DNA of 64,000 bases from Sphingorhabdus sp. SMR4y (GTDB lineage Bacteria > Pseudomonadota > Alphaproteobacteria > Sphingomonadales > Sphingomonadaceae), in the NCBI RefSeq assembly GCF_002218195.1, contig NZ_CP022336.1:2661001-2725000 (forward strand). The letters are read 5' to 3'. The position numbers were made by a program, and so were the translations under genes. Shown in pieces: positions 1-8,166 of the stretch (its first letter is position 1; the number at the start of each line of letters is the position of its first letter). The notes beneath the pieces were generated by a model. The model was not told the DNA's origin. It searched no databases and was given only the letters and a program-made list of their open reading frames with translations.

Positions 1-56
1 CGCGAGAGACTAGGCCTCCCCCTCTCTGACAACCTGATTTCCGAAGGAGCGTTCGC

Positions 57-1325
57 ATGACCAAACAGATACATTTATGGGCATTTCTTCAGGGCATCGG
101 CCATTATCCGAGCGGATGGCGTCATGCTGATGCGACACCCGAGGCGGTCTTCAGCATGGATTATTACAAATCTGTCGGTCAGCTGGCCGAGCGCGGACGG
201 TTTGATTCGATCGTTTTTGGCGATCAATTGCAGTCGCGCGGCGCAAACGGTCACACACCGGAACGCGTTGCCATCCCGACGCTCGATCCGATAGCGCTTC
301 TGGCCGCGATGGGGGCGGTTACCGAACATATCGGGCTGGTCGCCACTGTCTCGACCACCTATTTCGAGCCGGAGGCGGTGGCAGAACGCTTTGCGACGCT
401 GGACCGGATCACTGGTGGCCGTGCGGGCTGGAATATCGTGACCACCGCGCACCCGGCTTCGGCCTGGAATTTTGGCCAGGACGAGATGCCGGAGAAATCG
501 TCCCGCTATGCCCGCGCCCATGAATTTGTCGAAGCGGCCTGCGAACTTTGGGACAGTGCAGAAACCGATGGCAATGCCGTACCGGTGCAATATCGCGGCC
601 AGCATATCACGATGGACGCTACAATGCCCGGGCCTGCTCTGCCGCAAGGCCGCCCTATTCTGGTGCAGGCGGGACAATCACCCGACGGTCGCGCCTTCGC
701 GGCAGCGACTGCGGAAGCGATCTTCTGCCCTGCTCCGACGAAAGAGGACGGCATCGCTTTCCGCAACGACATGCACGAGCGTATTGCCGCCGCAGGACGC
801 GATCCGGAAGCGGTCAAGATCATGCCGGGACTGTCATTCATTCTCGCGGATTCAGAAGAGGAAGCGATTGCCAAGGACGAAGCCATACTCGATCTGGCAG
901 ATGAAGCCTTGTGTATTGAATATCTAGGCGAATCGATCGGCTTCTGGTTGGGCGGCCATGATCCGAAGGAGCCGATTCCGTTCGACGATATCGTGGCCGG
1001 AACAGAATTCCCCGTTGCCGATATCACCCGCATGCTCGAAAAACCGGCGGCAAGCGGCATTGCGCTTGGCGAATTTGCTTCCCGCCATGTGCGGACTCCG
1101 CGCGGTCACACCGTGTTCCGGGGGACGCCGCAGCAGCTCGCCGACCGGATGATTGACTGGATCGATTCCGGTGCCTGTGACGGCTTCACCCTGCAACCGG
1201 CCTATATGCCCGGAGAGCTGGAAATCTTTGTCGATCAGGTTGTGCCCTTGTTGCAAAAAGCAGGCCGCTTGCGGCTCGACTATCCCGGACCGACGTTGCG
1301 CGATACGATGGGAATTGCGGCATGA
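57..1325 (+). CDS. LLM-class FMN-dependent monooxygenase (NtaA/SnaA/DszA-like)
   Basis: A 422-residue flavin-dependent monooxygenase of the bacterial luciferase-like superfamily, closest by eye to the nitrilotriacetate/dibenzothiophene-sulfone monooxygenase group. Family members use FMNH2 from a separate flavin reductase to oxygenate N- or S-containing organics; no reductase lies in this window. Visible signatures are the N-terminal HLWAFLQGIGHYPSGWR strand, the GRFDSIVFGD segment, the TITGGR-like core (LDRITGGRAGWNIVTT) and the PILVQAGQSPDGRAFAA phosphate-binding stretch. Length is normal for the family. The ATG is preceded by GAAGGAG at good spacing. Its last codons overlap the next gene by 4 bases, so the two are co-transcribed. 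The substrate cannot be read from sequence; the context is an island for N-heterocycle-like compounds. Confidence 0.88.
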   Translation: MTKQIHLWAFLQGIGHYPSGWRHADATPEAVFSMDYYKSVGQLAERGRFDSIVFGDQLQSRGANGHTPERVAIPTLDPIALLAAMGAVTEHIGLVATVSTTYFEPEAVAERFATLDRITGGRAGWNIVTTAHPASAWNFGQDEMPEKSSRYARAHEFVEAACELWDSAETDGNAVPVQYRGQHITMDATMPGPALPQGRPILVQAGQSPDGRAFAAATAEAIFCPAPTKEDGIAFRNDMHERIAAAGRDPEAVKIMPGLSFILADSEEEAIAKDEAILDLADEALCIEYLGESIGFWLGGHDPKEPIPFDDIVAGTEFPVADITRMLEKPAASGIALGEFASRHVRTPRGHTVFRGTPQQLADRMIDWIDSGACDGFTLQPAYMPGELEIFVDQVVPLLQKAGRLRLDYPGPTLRDTMGIAA

Positions 1326-2302
1326 CCGGCCTGCGCCGGATTGGCGTAGCCCTTGCGTTGCTTCTGCTGGTTGCTGGCGGCCTCGTCCTGTCGATGCGGC
1401 TGGGGGCCTGGAACACGGAGCGCGCGGCCGTGACGGAAAAATGGGGCCAGGGCCCGTCGAAATTCACCTCGGTCGACGATGTCCCGATCCATTATCGGGA
1501 TGAAGGCGAGGGGCCTGTGGTAGTGCTCTTGCATGGCAGCATTTTGAACCTGCACGAATGGGATGCCGTAGCCGATCGGCTGAAGGGACGGTTCAGGGTT
1601 ATCCGGTTCGACTGGCCGCCTTATGGACTGTCCGGGCCGGACCCCAAGGGTGTCTACACGACTGCTCGAGCGGCAGAGTTGATGAACGGCTTGCTGAAGC
1701 AGATGGGAATCGAGAAATTCGCGCTGGTCTCGACGTCCAACGGGGCCAATGTGGCGCTGGAATATAACCGCCAATATCCTGGCAACGCGTCTGTCATGGC
1801 CTTTTCCGTATTGCCGCTCGAGCGGCCGAGCCAGGACCGCGAAATCGACTGGCGTTTGCGGATAATGCTGCCCTTCCACAAACATCTTGTGCCGAACTGG
1901 CATCCGCATCTGTTCTACCGGCTGATCCTGGAAGACACGACTCCGGACAGCTTCAAGCCGACGGCAACCATGGTTGATCAAATGTACGATATGAACAACC
2001 TCCCCGGTGCTGTTGAGCGGCAGAAAGCCTATATCGATTCCAATACCAGGTTGTTCAAGACGATGGATGTAGCGGCCATCGCCGAAACGGTGACCGTTCC
2101 GGTTCTGCTGCAATGGTGCGCTTATGACACCGTTATTTCCCAGTCGGCGCAGCAGTCGGTCGAGCGGTTCACCAATACCAAGGTGGATCTCATCGAATAT
2201 GACGATCTCGGTCATTTCCCGATGTGGGAAGATCCCGATCGTTTCACCGCCGACCTGATAGCCTTTCTCGACCGCCAGCTGCCTTCAGAGGCAGCCGAAT
2301 AA
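1322..2302 (+). CDS. alpha/beta hydrolase with N-terminal membrane anchor
   Basis: A 326-residue alpha/beta-fold hydrolase. Residues 1-24 form an uncleaved-looking hydrophobic anchor or signal sequence (basic start, then LALLLLVAGGLVLS). The oxyanion loop is LLHGSILNLHEW, the nucleophile elbow STSNGAN is a variant with Ser in place of the first Gly, the acid is probably Asp in WCAYDTVI and the base His in DLGHFP. Likely acts on an ester or amide at the membrane or in the periplasm. It overlaps the upstream flavin monooxygenase by ATGA, implying translational coupling and possibly hydrolysis of that enzyme's product. It resembles the hydrolase at 14716-15762 in layout. The exact substrate is unknown. 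Confidence 0.85.
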   Translation: MTGLRRIGVALALLLLVAGGLVLSMRLGAWNTERAAVTEKWGQGPSKFTSVDDVPIHYRDEGEGPVVVLLHGSILNLHEWDAVADRLKGRFRVIRFDWPPYGLSGPDPKGVYTTARAAELMNGLLKQMGIEKFALVSTSNGANVALEYNRQYPGNASVMAFSVLPLERPSQDREIDWRLRIMLPFHKHLVPNWHPHLFYRLILEDTTPDSFKPTATMVDQMYDMNNLPGAVERQKAYIDSNTRLFKTMDVAAIAETVTVPVLLQWCAYDTVISQSAQQSVERFTNTKVDLIEYDDLGHFPMWEDPDRFTADLIAFLDRQLPSEAAE

Positions 2303-2312
2303 GGTCGATTCT

Positions 2313-2349
2313 TTGCGTTCCGGCGCGCCCCAAAGGCGCCGGAACGCAA
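2313..2349. terminator. bidirectional terminator hairpin between convergent genes
   Basis: A 14-bp perfect inverted repeat (TTGCGTTCCGGCGC / GCGCCGGAACGCAA) with a 9-base loop lies exactly between the stops of two convergent genes. AT-rich flanks on both sides fit use in both directions. Confidence 0.75.
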
Positions 2350-2353
2350 TTCT

Positions 2354-3274
2354 TCAGTTCCGGTAGACCGCTGCTTCCCGGGACAGTCCCGCGATCGGGT
2401 CTGCCGCCATGACCGGATCGGATTCCGCCAGCATCATCCGCCAGTCCTCCGGCATGTCGGAATAGCGGGTCACTTTTTCACCGACGCTGCGCAAGGTCTG
2501 GGTTCCCGCCCCGGGAGGCATTTTCAGCCAGCGGGCATAGTCCGTCACATCACCGCCATACGCCACGGCGCTCGCGCAGGCCACGTCGGGATCAAGTGCC
2601 TCCTTGTCCGGACTGCTGATCATGCTCATGTCATTGAGGACACGATCATTCTGTCCCGGCGTTTTGACAATCGCGCGGCTGTGGGTTTGAAAGCTGACAG
2701 TGTCGCCGACCCGGTAAAAAACTTCCGGGACATGCTCCAGCGAGAAGGACGATCCACCGATATTTTCCGGCAGCTCCAGCGTGTTGTTGGTGTCATATTT
2801 GATATGGGTCGGGCCAACCGGAGCGAACGGCAGGTCGATCATTTCACCGGTAATCGGGTTCAGCAACTGGTCCGTCCGTTTCGCGCTGCCCAGCGGCGAT
2901 CGAAAGCCGAGCTCATATTGCACCACATCGAGAGTCCCGTCCCGGTTCGGGGTGACCAGCATCACCGCTCCGAACACCAGTTCACAAATCGGAATCAGAT
3001 TCGCTCCCTGCTGGGCATAGTTGCGACCGCGGAAATACCAGAAGACCGGCCCCGCATCGGTTCGCAAGCGCATCCGGCGCATCAGGGCGACCCTGCTGGC
3101 CGTATCGGTTGGGATACCCCTTTCGCGCAAGAGCTGGTTTGGCACCGGCGGTTCGGCAAAGGCCGCGGCCGCGCTTGTGCTCCCCGCCATGCTTCCCGCG
3201 ATACCCAGGGAAATACCGCCGGCGAGCATGGTTCTGCGGCTCAGCAATGCGCATTCGTCATTCGGGTCAAACAT
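2354..3274 (-). CDS. DUF1838 family protein, Tat-exported (paralogue 1)
   Basis: A 306-residue protein. The ATG at 3274 was chosen because AGAGGACC precedes it and it gives a clean twin-arginine signal (SRRTMLAGG, hydrophobic h-region, Ala-rich cleavage region near residue 40); in-frame codons up to 3343 are upstream extension. The body matches the DUF1838 pattern, for example the TDQLLNPITGEMIDLP segment, which parallels DQWLNPYTGETVKVVP in the second copy at 8167-9195. No catalytic function is established for the family. It sits on the minus strand, divergent from a DUF1330 gene, with the shared dyad operator between them. Probable role: periplasmic accessory to the island's catabolism. Confidence 0.8.
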   Translation of the reverse strand: MFDPNDECALLSRRTMLAGGISLGIAGSMAGSTSAAAAFAEPPVPNQLLRERGIPTDTASRVALMRRMRLRTDAGPVFWYFRGRNYAQQGANLIPICELVFGAVMLVTPNRDGTLDVVQYELGFRSPLGSAKRTDQLLNPITGEMIDLPFAPVGPTHIKYDTNNTLELPENIGGSSFSLEHVPEVFYRVGDTVSFQTHSRAIVKTPGQNDRVLNDMSMISSPDKEALDPDVACASAVAYGGDVTDYARWLKMPPGAGTQTLRSVGEKVTRYSDMPEDWRMMLAESDPVMAADPIAGLSREAAVYRN

Positions 3275-3353
3275 GGCAGTTGGTCCTCTCTGATTGAATT
3301 GATACCGGATTGCTATCGCTGCTTGCTCATGGTCAATCGGCATAGCTTCCGCC

Positions 3354-3370
3354 TATCCGCTGGTCGGACA
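3354..3370 (+). promoter_or_regulatory. island operator dyad, copy 1
   Basis: TATCCG CTGGT CGGACA, a 17-bp dyad with a 5-base centre, between divergent starts at 3274 and 3446. It matches the motif found in the other divergent promoters of the island. Binding is inferred. Confidence 0.6.
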
Positions 3371-3445
3371 GGCAGGCCAGCGCCGGCATCTGCAGAGAAG
3401 GCCTGTCCTAAACTTGCCCGATATGATTCAAGGGAGTTAAATCTG

Positions 3446-3736
3446 ATGCCAGCCTGGTTTGTAATCAACGCCTATGTCCATGACCGGGAGCCGTTCGTGA
3501 ACATATATTCTCCCGCGACGGCAAAGCTTGCCGAAGAAATGGGCGGGAAATATATTGTCAGGGGTCGCGGCGGCGAAGTGCTAGAGGGCAGCGCCAAGGA
3601 CGGGGCCAGCGCCGTAATCATAGAATGGCCAGACCGCGAGACGGCGCTGAAGTTCTGGCATTCTCCGGAATATGCCGAAGTCAAGAAGCTCCGCGACGGT
3701 CTGGCAGACGTGACGGTCACTCTGGTAGAGGGCTAA
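3446..3736 (+). CDS. DUF1330 family protein
   Basis: A 96-residue single-domain protein of the DUF1330 dimeric ferredoxin-like alpha/beta-barrel family. The start at 3446 is set by AGGGAGT ten bases upstream and by the conserved opening PAWFVINAYVHD; in-frame codons much further upstream are non-coding. Further family features are the GGKYIVRGRGGEVLEG core and the EWPDRETALKFWHSPEYAEVKKLR segment, which form the second half of the fold. Family function is unclear; small proteins of this fold include monooxygenases and substrate-binding helpers. It lies 24 bases upstream of an esterase gene and is probably co-transcribed with it. Confidence 0.85.
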   Translation: MPAWFVINAYVHDREPFVNIYSPATAKLAEEMGGKYIVRGRGGEVLEGSAKDGASAVIIEWPDRETALKFWHSPEYAEVKKLRDGLADVTVTLVEG

Positions 3737-3760
3737 GTCTCTGATGGAGGATATCTTCCG

Positions 3761-4735
3761 ATGAAAATTCTGCTAACCGTGACCGCATTGCTGTTGACCG
3801 CCGTGCAGCCGGCATGGGCTTCCGACGCCGCAGAAACTTCCGGCGCGGTTCAGGTGCTGGCACCCCTTCCTGTCTGGCCAGACGGCGCGCCGTCAATGGC
3901 AGGCTGGCCCGGTCTGGCCGAAGTGCCGGTGAAAGAAGAATTGCGGGCAGAGGGCGAACAGGTCTGGAACGTGACTGTCCCGACTCTCCAGCCCTTTTTG
4001 CCCGATCCGGACCGGGCCAGCGGCGCGGCTGTCATCATCGCACCGGGTGGTGGCTTCCGTCTGCTGGGCATCCATCATGAAGGAACCCGCGTAGCGCGCT
4101 GGCTGGCCGAACGCGGGGTTGCGGCTTTCGTTCTCAAATATCGGCTGATCCAGTCGCCCCCGGGTGAAACCAACGAACAAATGCGGCAGCGCGTGCTGGA
4201 AACCATGGAACCCGGTATCGGCGGCGTGCCCGGCGTCGAGGACGCCAGCGAGGCACTCCGCATCGTGCGCGACAATGCGGCGCGCTGGCAGATCGACCCG
4301 AAGAAAGCCGGCATCATCGGCTTTTCGGCCGGCGGACATATTGCGGCGATGACCATGTTCGCGGATATCGAGAAGCGTCCGGCATTCGCCGCGATGATCT
4401 ACGGCATGCCCTTCGGGGTAGTCATGCCGGACATTCCGGCGGCCAACCTGCCCTATCCGGAAGGTACGCCAAGCGAACCCTGGCTCCAGCCCAAGGCCAC
4501 GCCGGCCCCCGATCGGCTGCCGCCGATGTTTCTCGCCATGGCGCAGGACGATCTTGCTGTGGGAACAACCTTCCGTTCGTTCTACGATCAGCTGTTTACG
4601 TCCGGCTATCGCCCCGAGATGCATTTATACGCGCGTGGCGGCCATGCTTTCGGCATGGTGAAGCACGATATTACCGCCGATCTGTGGCCACAGCAATTTC
4701 TGGCCTGGGTAGAAATGATTCTGGCAGACGATTGA
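3761..4735 (+). CDS. secreted alpha/beta hydrolase (acetyl-esterase/BD-FAE-like)
   Basis: A 324-residue esterase with a Sec signal peptide (residues 1-20, ending AWA). The oxyanion region is IIAPGGGFRLLGIHHEG, the nucleophile elbow GFSAGG (residues about 187-192), the acid Asp in MAQDDLAVG and the base His in ARGGHAFGM. This is the arrangement of the acyl esterase/xylan esterase-like dienelactone-hydrolase clan. It is predicted to be periplasmic and to cleave an ester of small organic or sugar substrates. GGAGGATA sits upstream of the ATG. It follows the DUF1330 gene by 24 bases in the same direction. Confidence 0.87.
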   Translation: MKILLTVTALLLTAVQPAWASDAAETSGAVQVLAPLPVWPDGAPSMAGWPGLAEVPVKEELRAEGEQVWNVTVPTLQPFLPDPDRASGAAVIIAPGGGFRLLGIHHEGTRVARWLAERGVAAFVLKYRLIQSPPGETNEQMRQRVLETMEPGIGGVPGVEDASEALRIVRDNAARWQIDPKKAGIIGFSAGGHIAAMTMFADIEKRPAFAAMIYGMPFGVVMPDIPAANLPYPEGTPSEPWLQPKATPAPDRLPPMFLAMAQDDLAVGTTFRSFYDQLFTSGYRPEMHLYARGGHAFGMVKHDITADLWPQQFLAWVEMILADD

Positions 4736-4771
4736 ACCGGTTCCGAAGGGCGTCGCGCGCCCGTTCCTTCA

Positions 4772-5200
4772 TTATTGGCTGCCGGTTTCCAGATAGTCGA
4801 TGAGCTGCTGACGCTTCTCCGCATCGGGGATGCCGGCAAAGGCCATGATATTCCCGGGAACGGTCGCGGACGGTTTGGCCAGAAACTGGTCCAGCTCTTC
4901 GCGGGTCCATATCTTGTCTACCGCAGCCATGGCCTTGCTATATTTATATCCTTCTGCCGCACCGGCCTGACGGCCAACGATATTGTGCAAATTGGGTCCG
5001 GTCTTGTGCGGACCGCCGGCATCCAGCGAATGGCAGGCCGCACATTGCATGAACAGCATTTTTCCCGGAACGGCCTGGGGAGCAGGCGCGGCGCTGGCAA
5101 CTTCGGTAACCTCGCCGGTTTCTTGCTCCGGTTCGCCGCCGCAGGCCGTCAGGGTCATACAGATCGCCGCTGCGATGAACGGTTTTGAAATATGTGCCAT
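4772..5200 (-). CDS. class I c-type cytochrome, lipoprotein
   Basis: A 142-residue mono-haem cytochrome c. The ATG at 5200 has AGGA 10 bases upstream; a TTG three codons earlier is a worse start. Residues 1-19 form a lipoprotein signal with lipobox LTAC (Cys20), followed by an acidic/Ala-Pro linker. The haem site is CAACH (53-57), with TGPNLHNIVGR after it and the probable Met ligand in NIMAFAG, as in mitochondrial-type cytochrome c. It probably carries electrons for a periplasmic dehydrogenase, perhaps the island's VAO-type flavoprotein or an exported oxidase. It is convergent with the upstream esterase and divergent from the hydrolase at 5430. Confidence 0.9.
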   Translation of the reverse strand: MAHISKPFIAAAICMTLTACGGEPEQETGEVTEVASAAPAPQAVPGKMLFMQCAACHSLDAGGPHKTGPNLHNIVGRQAGAAEGYKYSKAMAAVDKIWTREELDQFLAKPSATVPGNIMAFAGIPDAEKRQQLIDYLETGSQ

Positions 5201-5336
5201 TCTGATCAATTCCTAGTTTAGCTCTCGATTGCAACCATGAGTCCGACGGAAAGGTCTGACAATTGCAAAGATCTTCGACATAATGTGAGCACGATAATCT
5301 ACGCGTCGCCGGAAGCATATACTATCGTTCCGGATA

Positions 5337-5353
5337 TATCCGCGCAGCGAACA
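5337..5353 (+). promoter_or_regulatory. island operator dyad, copy 2
   Basis: TATCCG CGCAG CGAACA in the 229-base divergent region between the cytochrome c and hydrolase genes, preceded directly by CGGATA (5331-5336). It fits the shared TATCCG-N5-CGGAYA motif with one weaker arm. Confidence 0.5.
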
Positions 5354-5429
5354 GGTCGGGTAGAGTTTCGTGGTATGAAGTTGGTGTCAATTAACCTCGG
5401 ATTGGAATGGACAATATGGTGGAGACCCC

Positions 5430-6374
5430 ATGACCGACACGAATCGAACAGGAAAAATATCGCAATTGTCGCTGATTATGTCTCGACGGGCCGCATTGGT
5501 CGGCTTCGGGACGATAGCCACCGCAGCGATGGCGCATCAAGGCGGGGGCGGGAAGGCCGTTCGCCCATCCGTCCGGTTGACGCTGGCGTCCGGGGATGGC
5601 CGGGAAATACCGGTTTTCGATTGGACTCCGTCTGTCTGCGGTGTCGGGACGATCTTATTCTCTCATGGTGCTGCGTCCTCACCGGATAAATATTTGCGGT
5701 TGATCGAACCCTGGGTGGCGCAGGGCTGGCGTGTGCTGGCACCGCTCCACGTCGATTCCCGGGACCATCCCGAAACCGAAAAATTCAAGGGGCTGGCCAG
5801 CTGGAAGGCGAGACTGGAGGATATACGCGCATTGTCTGCCTATCTCGGCGCTAACCATTATGTGGCCGCGGGACATAGTTACGGCGGTCTGGTTGCTCTC
5901 ACGCTGGGAGGATCGCAAGCCATAGCGCCAGACGGGCTCGAGGGGCCGCTGGGCGATGACAAGGTACAGGCTGTCATTGCTCTCTCGCCGCCGGCTCCGA
6001 TCCCGGTTCTGATCACGCGTGCAGGATATGGCACGCTTTCGGTGCCGGCGCTGATCCAGACCGGTACGCGGGACATCGTGCCCGGCATGTCAGCCGATAG
6101 CGCTGATGGCTGGAAGGGTCATCTGGTCCCATTTGAGGCAGCGGCAGCAGGTGGCCAGCGCTACGGTCTGGTGCTGGAAGGCGTGGATCATTATTTTGGC
6201 GGCGCGATCTGCGACTTTGAACAGCCCGGCCCGCCGCAGCTTGCGCAGCTCGACGCTGCTGTCCACCTGTCGGATCTGTTCCTGCAGGCGCACGGGCTGG
6301 GGCAGAATGCCATGCAGCGGGAACTGAAGTCCCGGATCACCGACCAGCTCCCCGCTCGGTTATTCTTCAAATAA
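5430..6374 (+). CDS. alpha/beta hydrolase (dienelactone hydrolase-like), Tat-like leader
   Basis: A 314-residue alpha/beta hydrolase. The N-terminus has MSRRAALVGFGTIATAAMA at residues 17-35, resembling a twin-arginine signal with an unusually long n-region; an internal Met at residue 17 could be an alternative start, though GGAG at 5 bases supports the ATG at 5430. The oxyanion segment is LFSHGAASS, the nucleophile GHSYGG, the acid Asp in QTGTRDIVPG and the base His in GVDHYFGG. This is the platelet-activating-factor acetylhydrolase/dienelactone-hydrolase type. It is transcribed alone from a promoter carrying the island dyad. Substrate unknown. Confidence 0.82.
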   Translation: MTDTNRTGKISQLSLIMSRRAALVGFGTIATAAMAHQGGGGKAVRPSVRLTLASGDGREIPVFDWTPSVCGVGTILFSHGAASSPDKYLRLIEPWVAQGWRVLAPLHVDSRDHPETEKFKGLASWKARLEDIRALSAYLGANHYVAAGHSYGGLVALTLGGSQAIAPDGLEGPLGDDKVQAVIALSPPAPIPVLITRAGYGTLSVPALIQTGTRDIVPGMSADSADGWKGHLVPFEAAAAGGQRYGLVLEGVDHYFGGAICDFEQPGPPQLAQLDAAVHLSDLFLQAHGLGQNAMQRELKSRITDQLPARLFFK

Positions 6375-6382
6375 GCGCGGGC

Positions 6383-6754
6383 TTAGCGCCGGGCGATATC
6401 TTCGATGGTTTCGCGATAGGCCTGCTCGCTTTCGCGTTCGCTGGCTTCATGGGCTTCCTTGCGCATCAGGGCATACATGCGCGCCAGCAGGTCCTGGCGG
6501 CGGGCCTCGCGCTCTTCCAGCGCCTTGTCGTCCAGCTTCAGCGCCTCGATGCCGGCGGCCAGATCGAGGCCATTGTCCCGCGCCACGCGTTCGGCCGCAT
6601 CCAGCCGGTCGCGCACGACGCACAGCTCGCCGGCCAGCACCATGATCATCGACATCACCTGATCCATGCCCGGCGTGTCGTAAAATTGCGGACGCTTGCC
6701 GCGCGCATCGCGGATCACATGCGGCCGCTCGTCCTGCATCGCCTCGCTGCTCAT
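6383..6754 (-). CDS. small helical protein translationally coupled to a methyltransferase
   Basis: A 123-residue acidic/basic, strongly helical protein with no signal peptide and a likely coiled coil over residues 45-115 (long runs of E, R, A and L). I do not recognise a family. It overlaps the upstream methyltransferase stop by ATGA, so expression is coupled and a subunit or accessory role is plausible. It contains a hydrophobic stretch around residues 30-48 (MDQVMSMIMVLAGELCVV) that could pack against the partner. No catalytic motif is visible. Confidence 0.65.
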   Translation of the reverse strand: MSSEAMQDERPHVIRDARGKRPQFYDTPGMDQVMSMIMVLAGELCVVRDRLDAAERVARDNGLDLAAGIEALKLDDKALEEREARRQDLLARMYALMRKEAHEASERESEQAYRETIEDIARR

Positions 6755-7992
6755 GCCGCCATCTCCCGTGCCTGCGCCTTCTCCGCGACAAGCACCTCCC
6801 AGCCGCCGCCCGGTGCATATTCGCCCGCGGTAAATTCCCGCTCGGCCACTTCGCTTGCCGTCTCCTGGCTATAGCCATCCGATCCGCCGGCAAATTCCAT
6901 CACCGCCATCGGCGCTGTATCAAATTTGATCGCCTCGGCGGCAAACCCTGCCCGTTTCGCCAGATCCACCTGATCCATCTCGCGCATCGCGCCCCAGAAG
7001 GGCTCGTTATTATACCAGGTCTCGTTGTCGAGAATGAACTGGGTGAACGGGTCCATCAGGTCGAAGGGCGGCAGATCGGCATGGATCATCATGCCGCCGG
7101 GAGAGAGCAGGCGATGGCATTCGTTGAAGATCCGCGGCATCGCCTTGCCGCTGGTCTCGTGCAACAGGATATGGCTGACCACCAGATCAAAATGCCCGTC
7201 GGGAAAACTGGTTTCCTCCGCGTTCATCTGGGCAAAATTCACCTCCTGCCCCATCGCCGCGGCGCGGGCATGGGCATAGCGCACCACCGGTCCGCCCACA
7301 TCAATGCCCCAGACCTCCGCCTCGGGAAAATATTCCTTGTACGGCAGGGTCGCGTGGCCGACGGTGCAGCCCATGTCGAGAATGCGCATGGGCTTGAAGT
7401 CCGGCCTGTTGCGCCGCAGATAGTTGCACACCGAGCGGCCCATGTCGTCATTGTCGGGGCCCATATAGCCCATCGCATAGAGATAGACGCCGCGGTCATA
7501 GAGCGCGCCGGCGGTGATATCCTGATCGGTAATCTCGCTGGTATAGCCACCGGGCATGCAGTGGATGTCGAGCGCGGTGATGTAGCGCGGCGGGACAAAA
7601 TCCTCGGGAATGTCCAGCTTCGCCTTGCTCGAGGCCGACAATGTCTTTGCCGTCTCCAGCAATTCGGGCAATTGCCGGTCGATCGAGACATTGACCGATT
7701 CCCACAATATCTCCTGCGCGATCCGGTTGGCCGACGCATAATGCTGGAAATAGAGATTGTTTACCATCGCCGAACGAATGTCGCGCCGGTCGGCGGGATC
7801 CCGGCCGTGCTCCTTGCGGAACGCCGGCTTCACCTGTTCATTGTAAACCGGCGTCAGCCCCGGCAGCAATGTCGACTGGATAAAGCCCTTGAAGCTCTTG
7901 GCAAATTCCTCGCGCGCCGCTTCATCATGCGTGGCCTTGGGCAAGGCTGCGTGACTGGCTTGTTGGAATATATTCAGCATCATCGACTCCAT
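6751..7992 (-). CDS. class I SAM-dependent methyltransferase
   Basis: A 413-residue protein with a C-terminal Rossmann methyltransferase domain (about residues 195-330): motif I ILDMGCTVGHATLPY, acidic loop GIDVG, motif IV FDLVVSHILLHE and post-motif LLSPGGMMIHADL. The N-terminal 190 residues are an added helical domain of unknown function, so the protein is longer than simple methyltransferases. Starts at 7992 or at the second internal Met (7980) are both possible; GGAG precedes the latter. It is divergent from the DUF1838 gene at 8167 across an island dyad and coupled to the small helical protein downstream. The methyl acceptor is unknown. Confidence 0.83.
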   Translation of the reverse strand: MESMMLNIFQQASHAALPKATHDEAAREEFAKSFKGFIQSTLLPGLTPVYNEQVKPAFRKEHGRDPADRRDIRSAMVNNLYFQHYASANRIAQEILWESVNVSIDRQLPELLETAKTLSASSKAKLDIPEDFVPPRYITALDIHCMPGGYTSEITDQDITAGALYDRGVYLYAMGYMGPDNDDMGRSVCNYLRRNRPDFKPMRILDMGCTVGHATLPYKEYFPEAEVWGIDVGGPVVRYAHARAAAMGQEVNFAQMNAEETSFPDGHFDLVVSHILLHETSGKAMPRIFNECHRLLSPGGMMIHADLPPFDLMDPFTQFILDNETWYNNEPFWGAMREMDQVDLAKRAGFAAEAIKFDTAPMAVMEFAGGSDGYSQETASEVAEREFTAGEYAPGGGWEVLVAEKAQAREMAA

Positions 7993-8062
7993 CGCTTCCG
8001 TCCGTATTTCCCCGTGACTATGCCAGCTTGGCCGGGCGCGCGCTACAAGCCGTTCAGCCGTC

Positions 8063-8079
8063 TATCCGGCAGGCGAACA
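8063..8079 (+). promoter_or_regulatory. island operator dyad, copy 3
   Basis: TATCCG GCAGG CGAACA between the divergent methyltransferase (7992) and DUF1838 (8167) starts. It shares the CGAACA right arm with copy 2. Confidence 0.5.
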
Positions 8080-8166
8080 GCCGGTGCATTTTGCTGCCCG
8101 GGCTTTCATGAATGGAGAACAAGTGTCATCCTATCAGGTGATTGATCATATTTGCTGGAGACCAAC

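Noticed and set aside
7081-8145. A 354-codon plus-strand open frame
   Set aside because: Antisense to the SAM methyltransferase and extends into its promoter.
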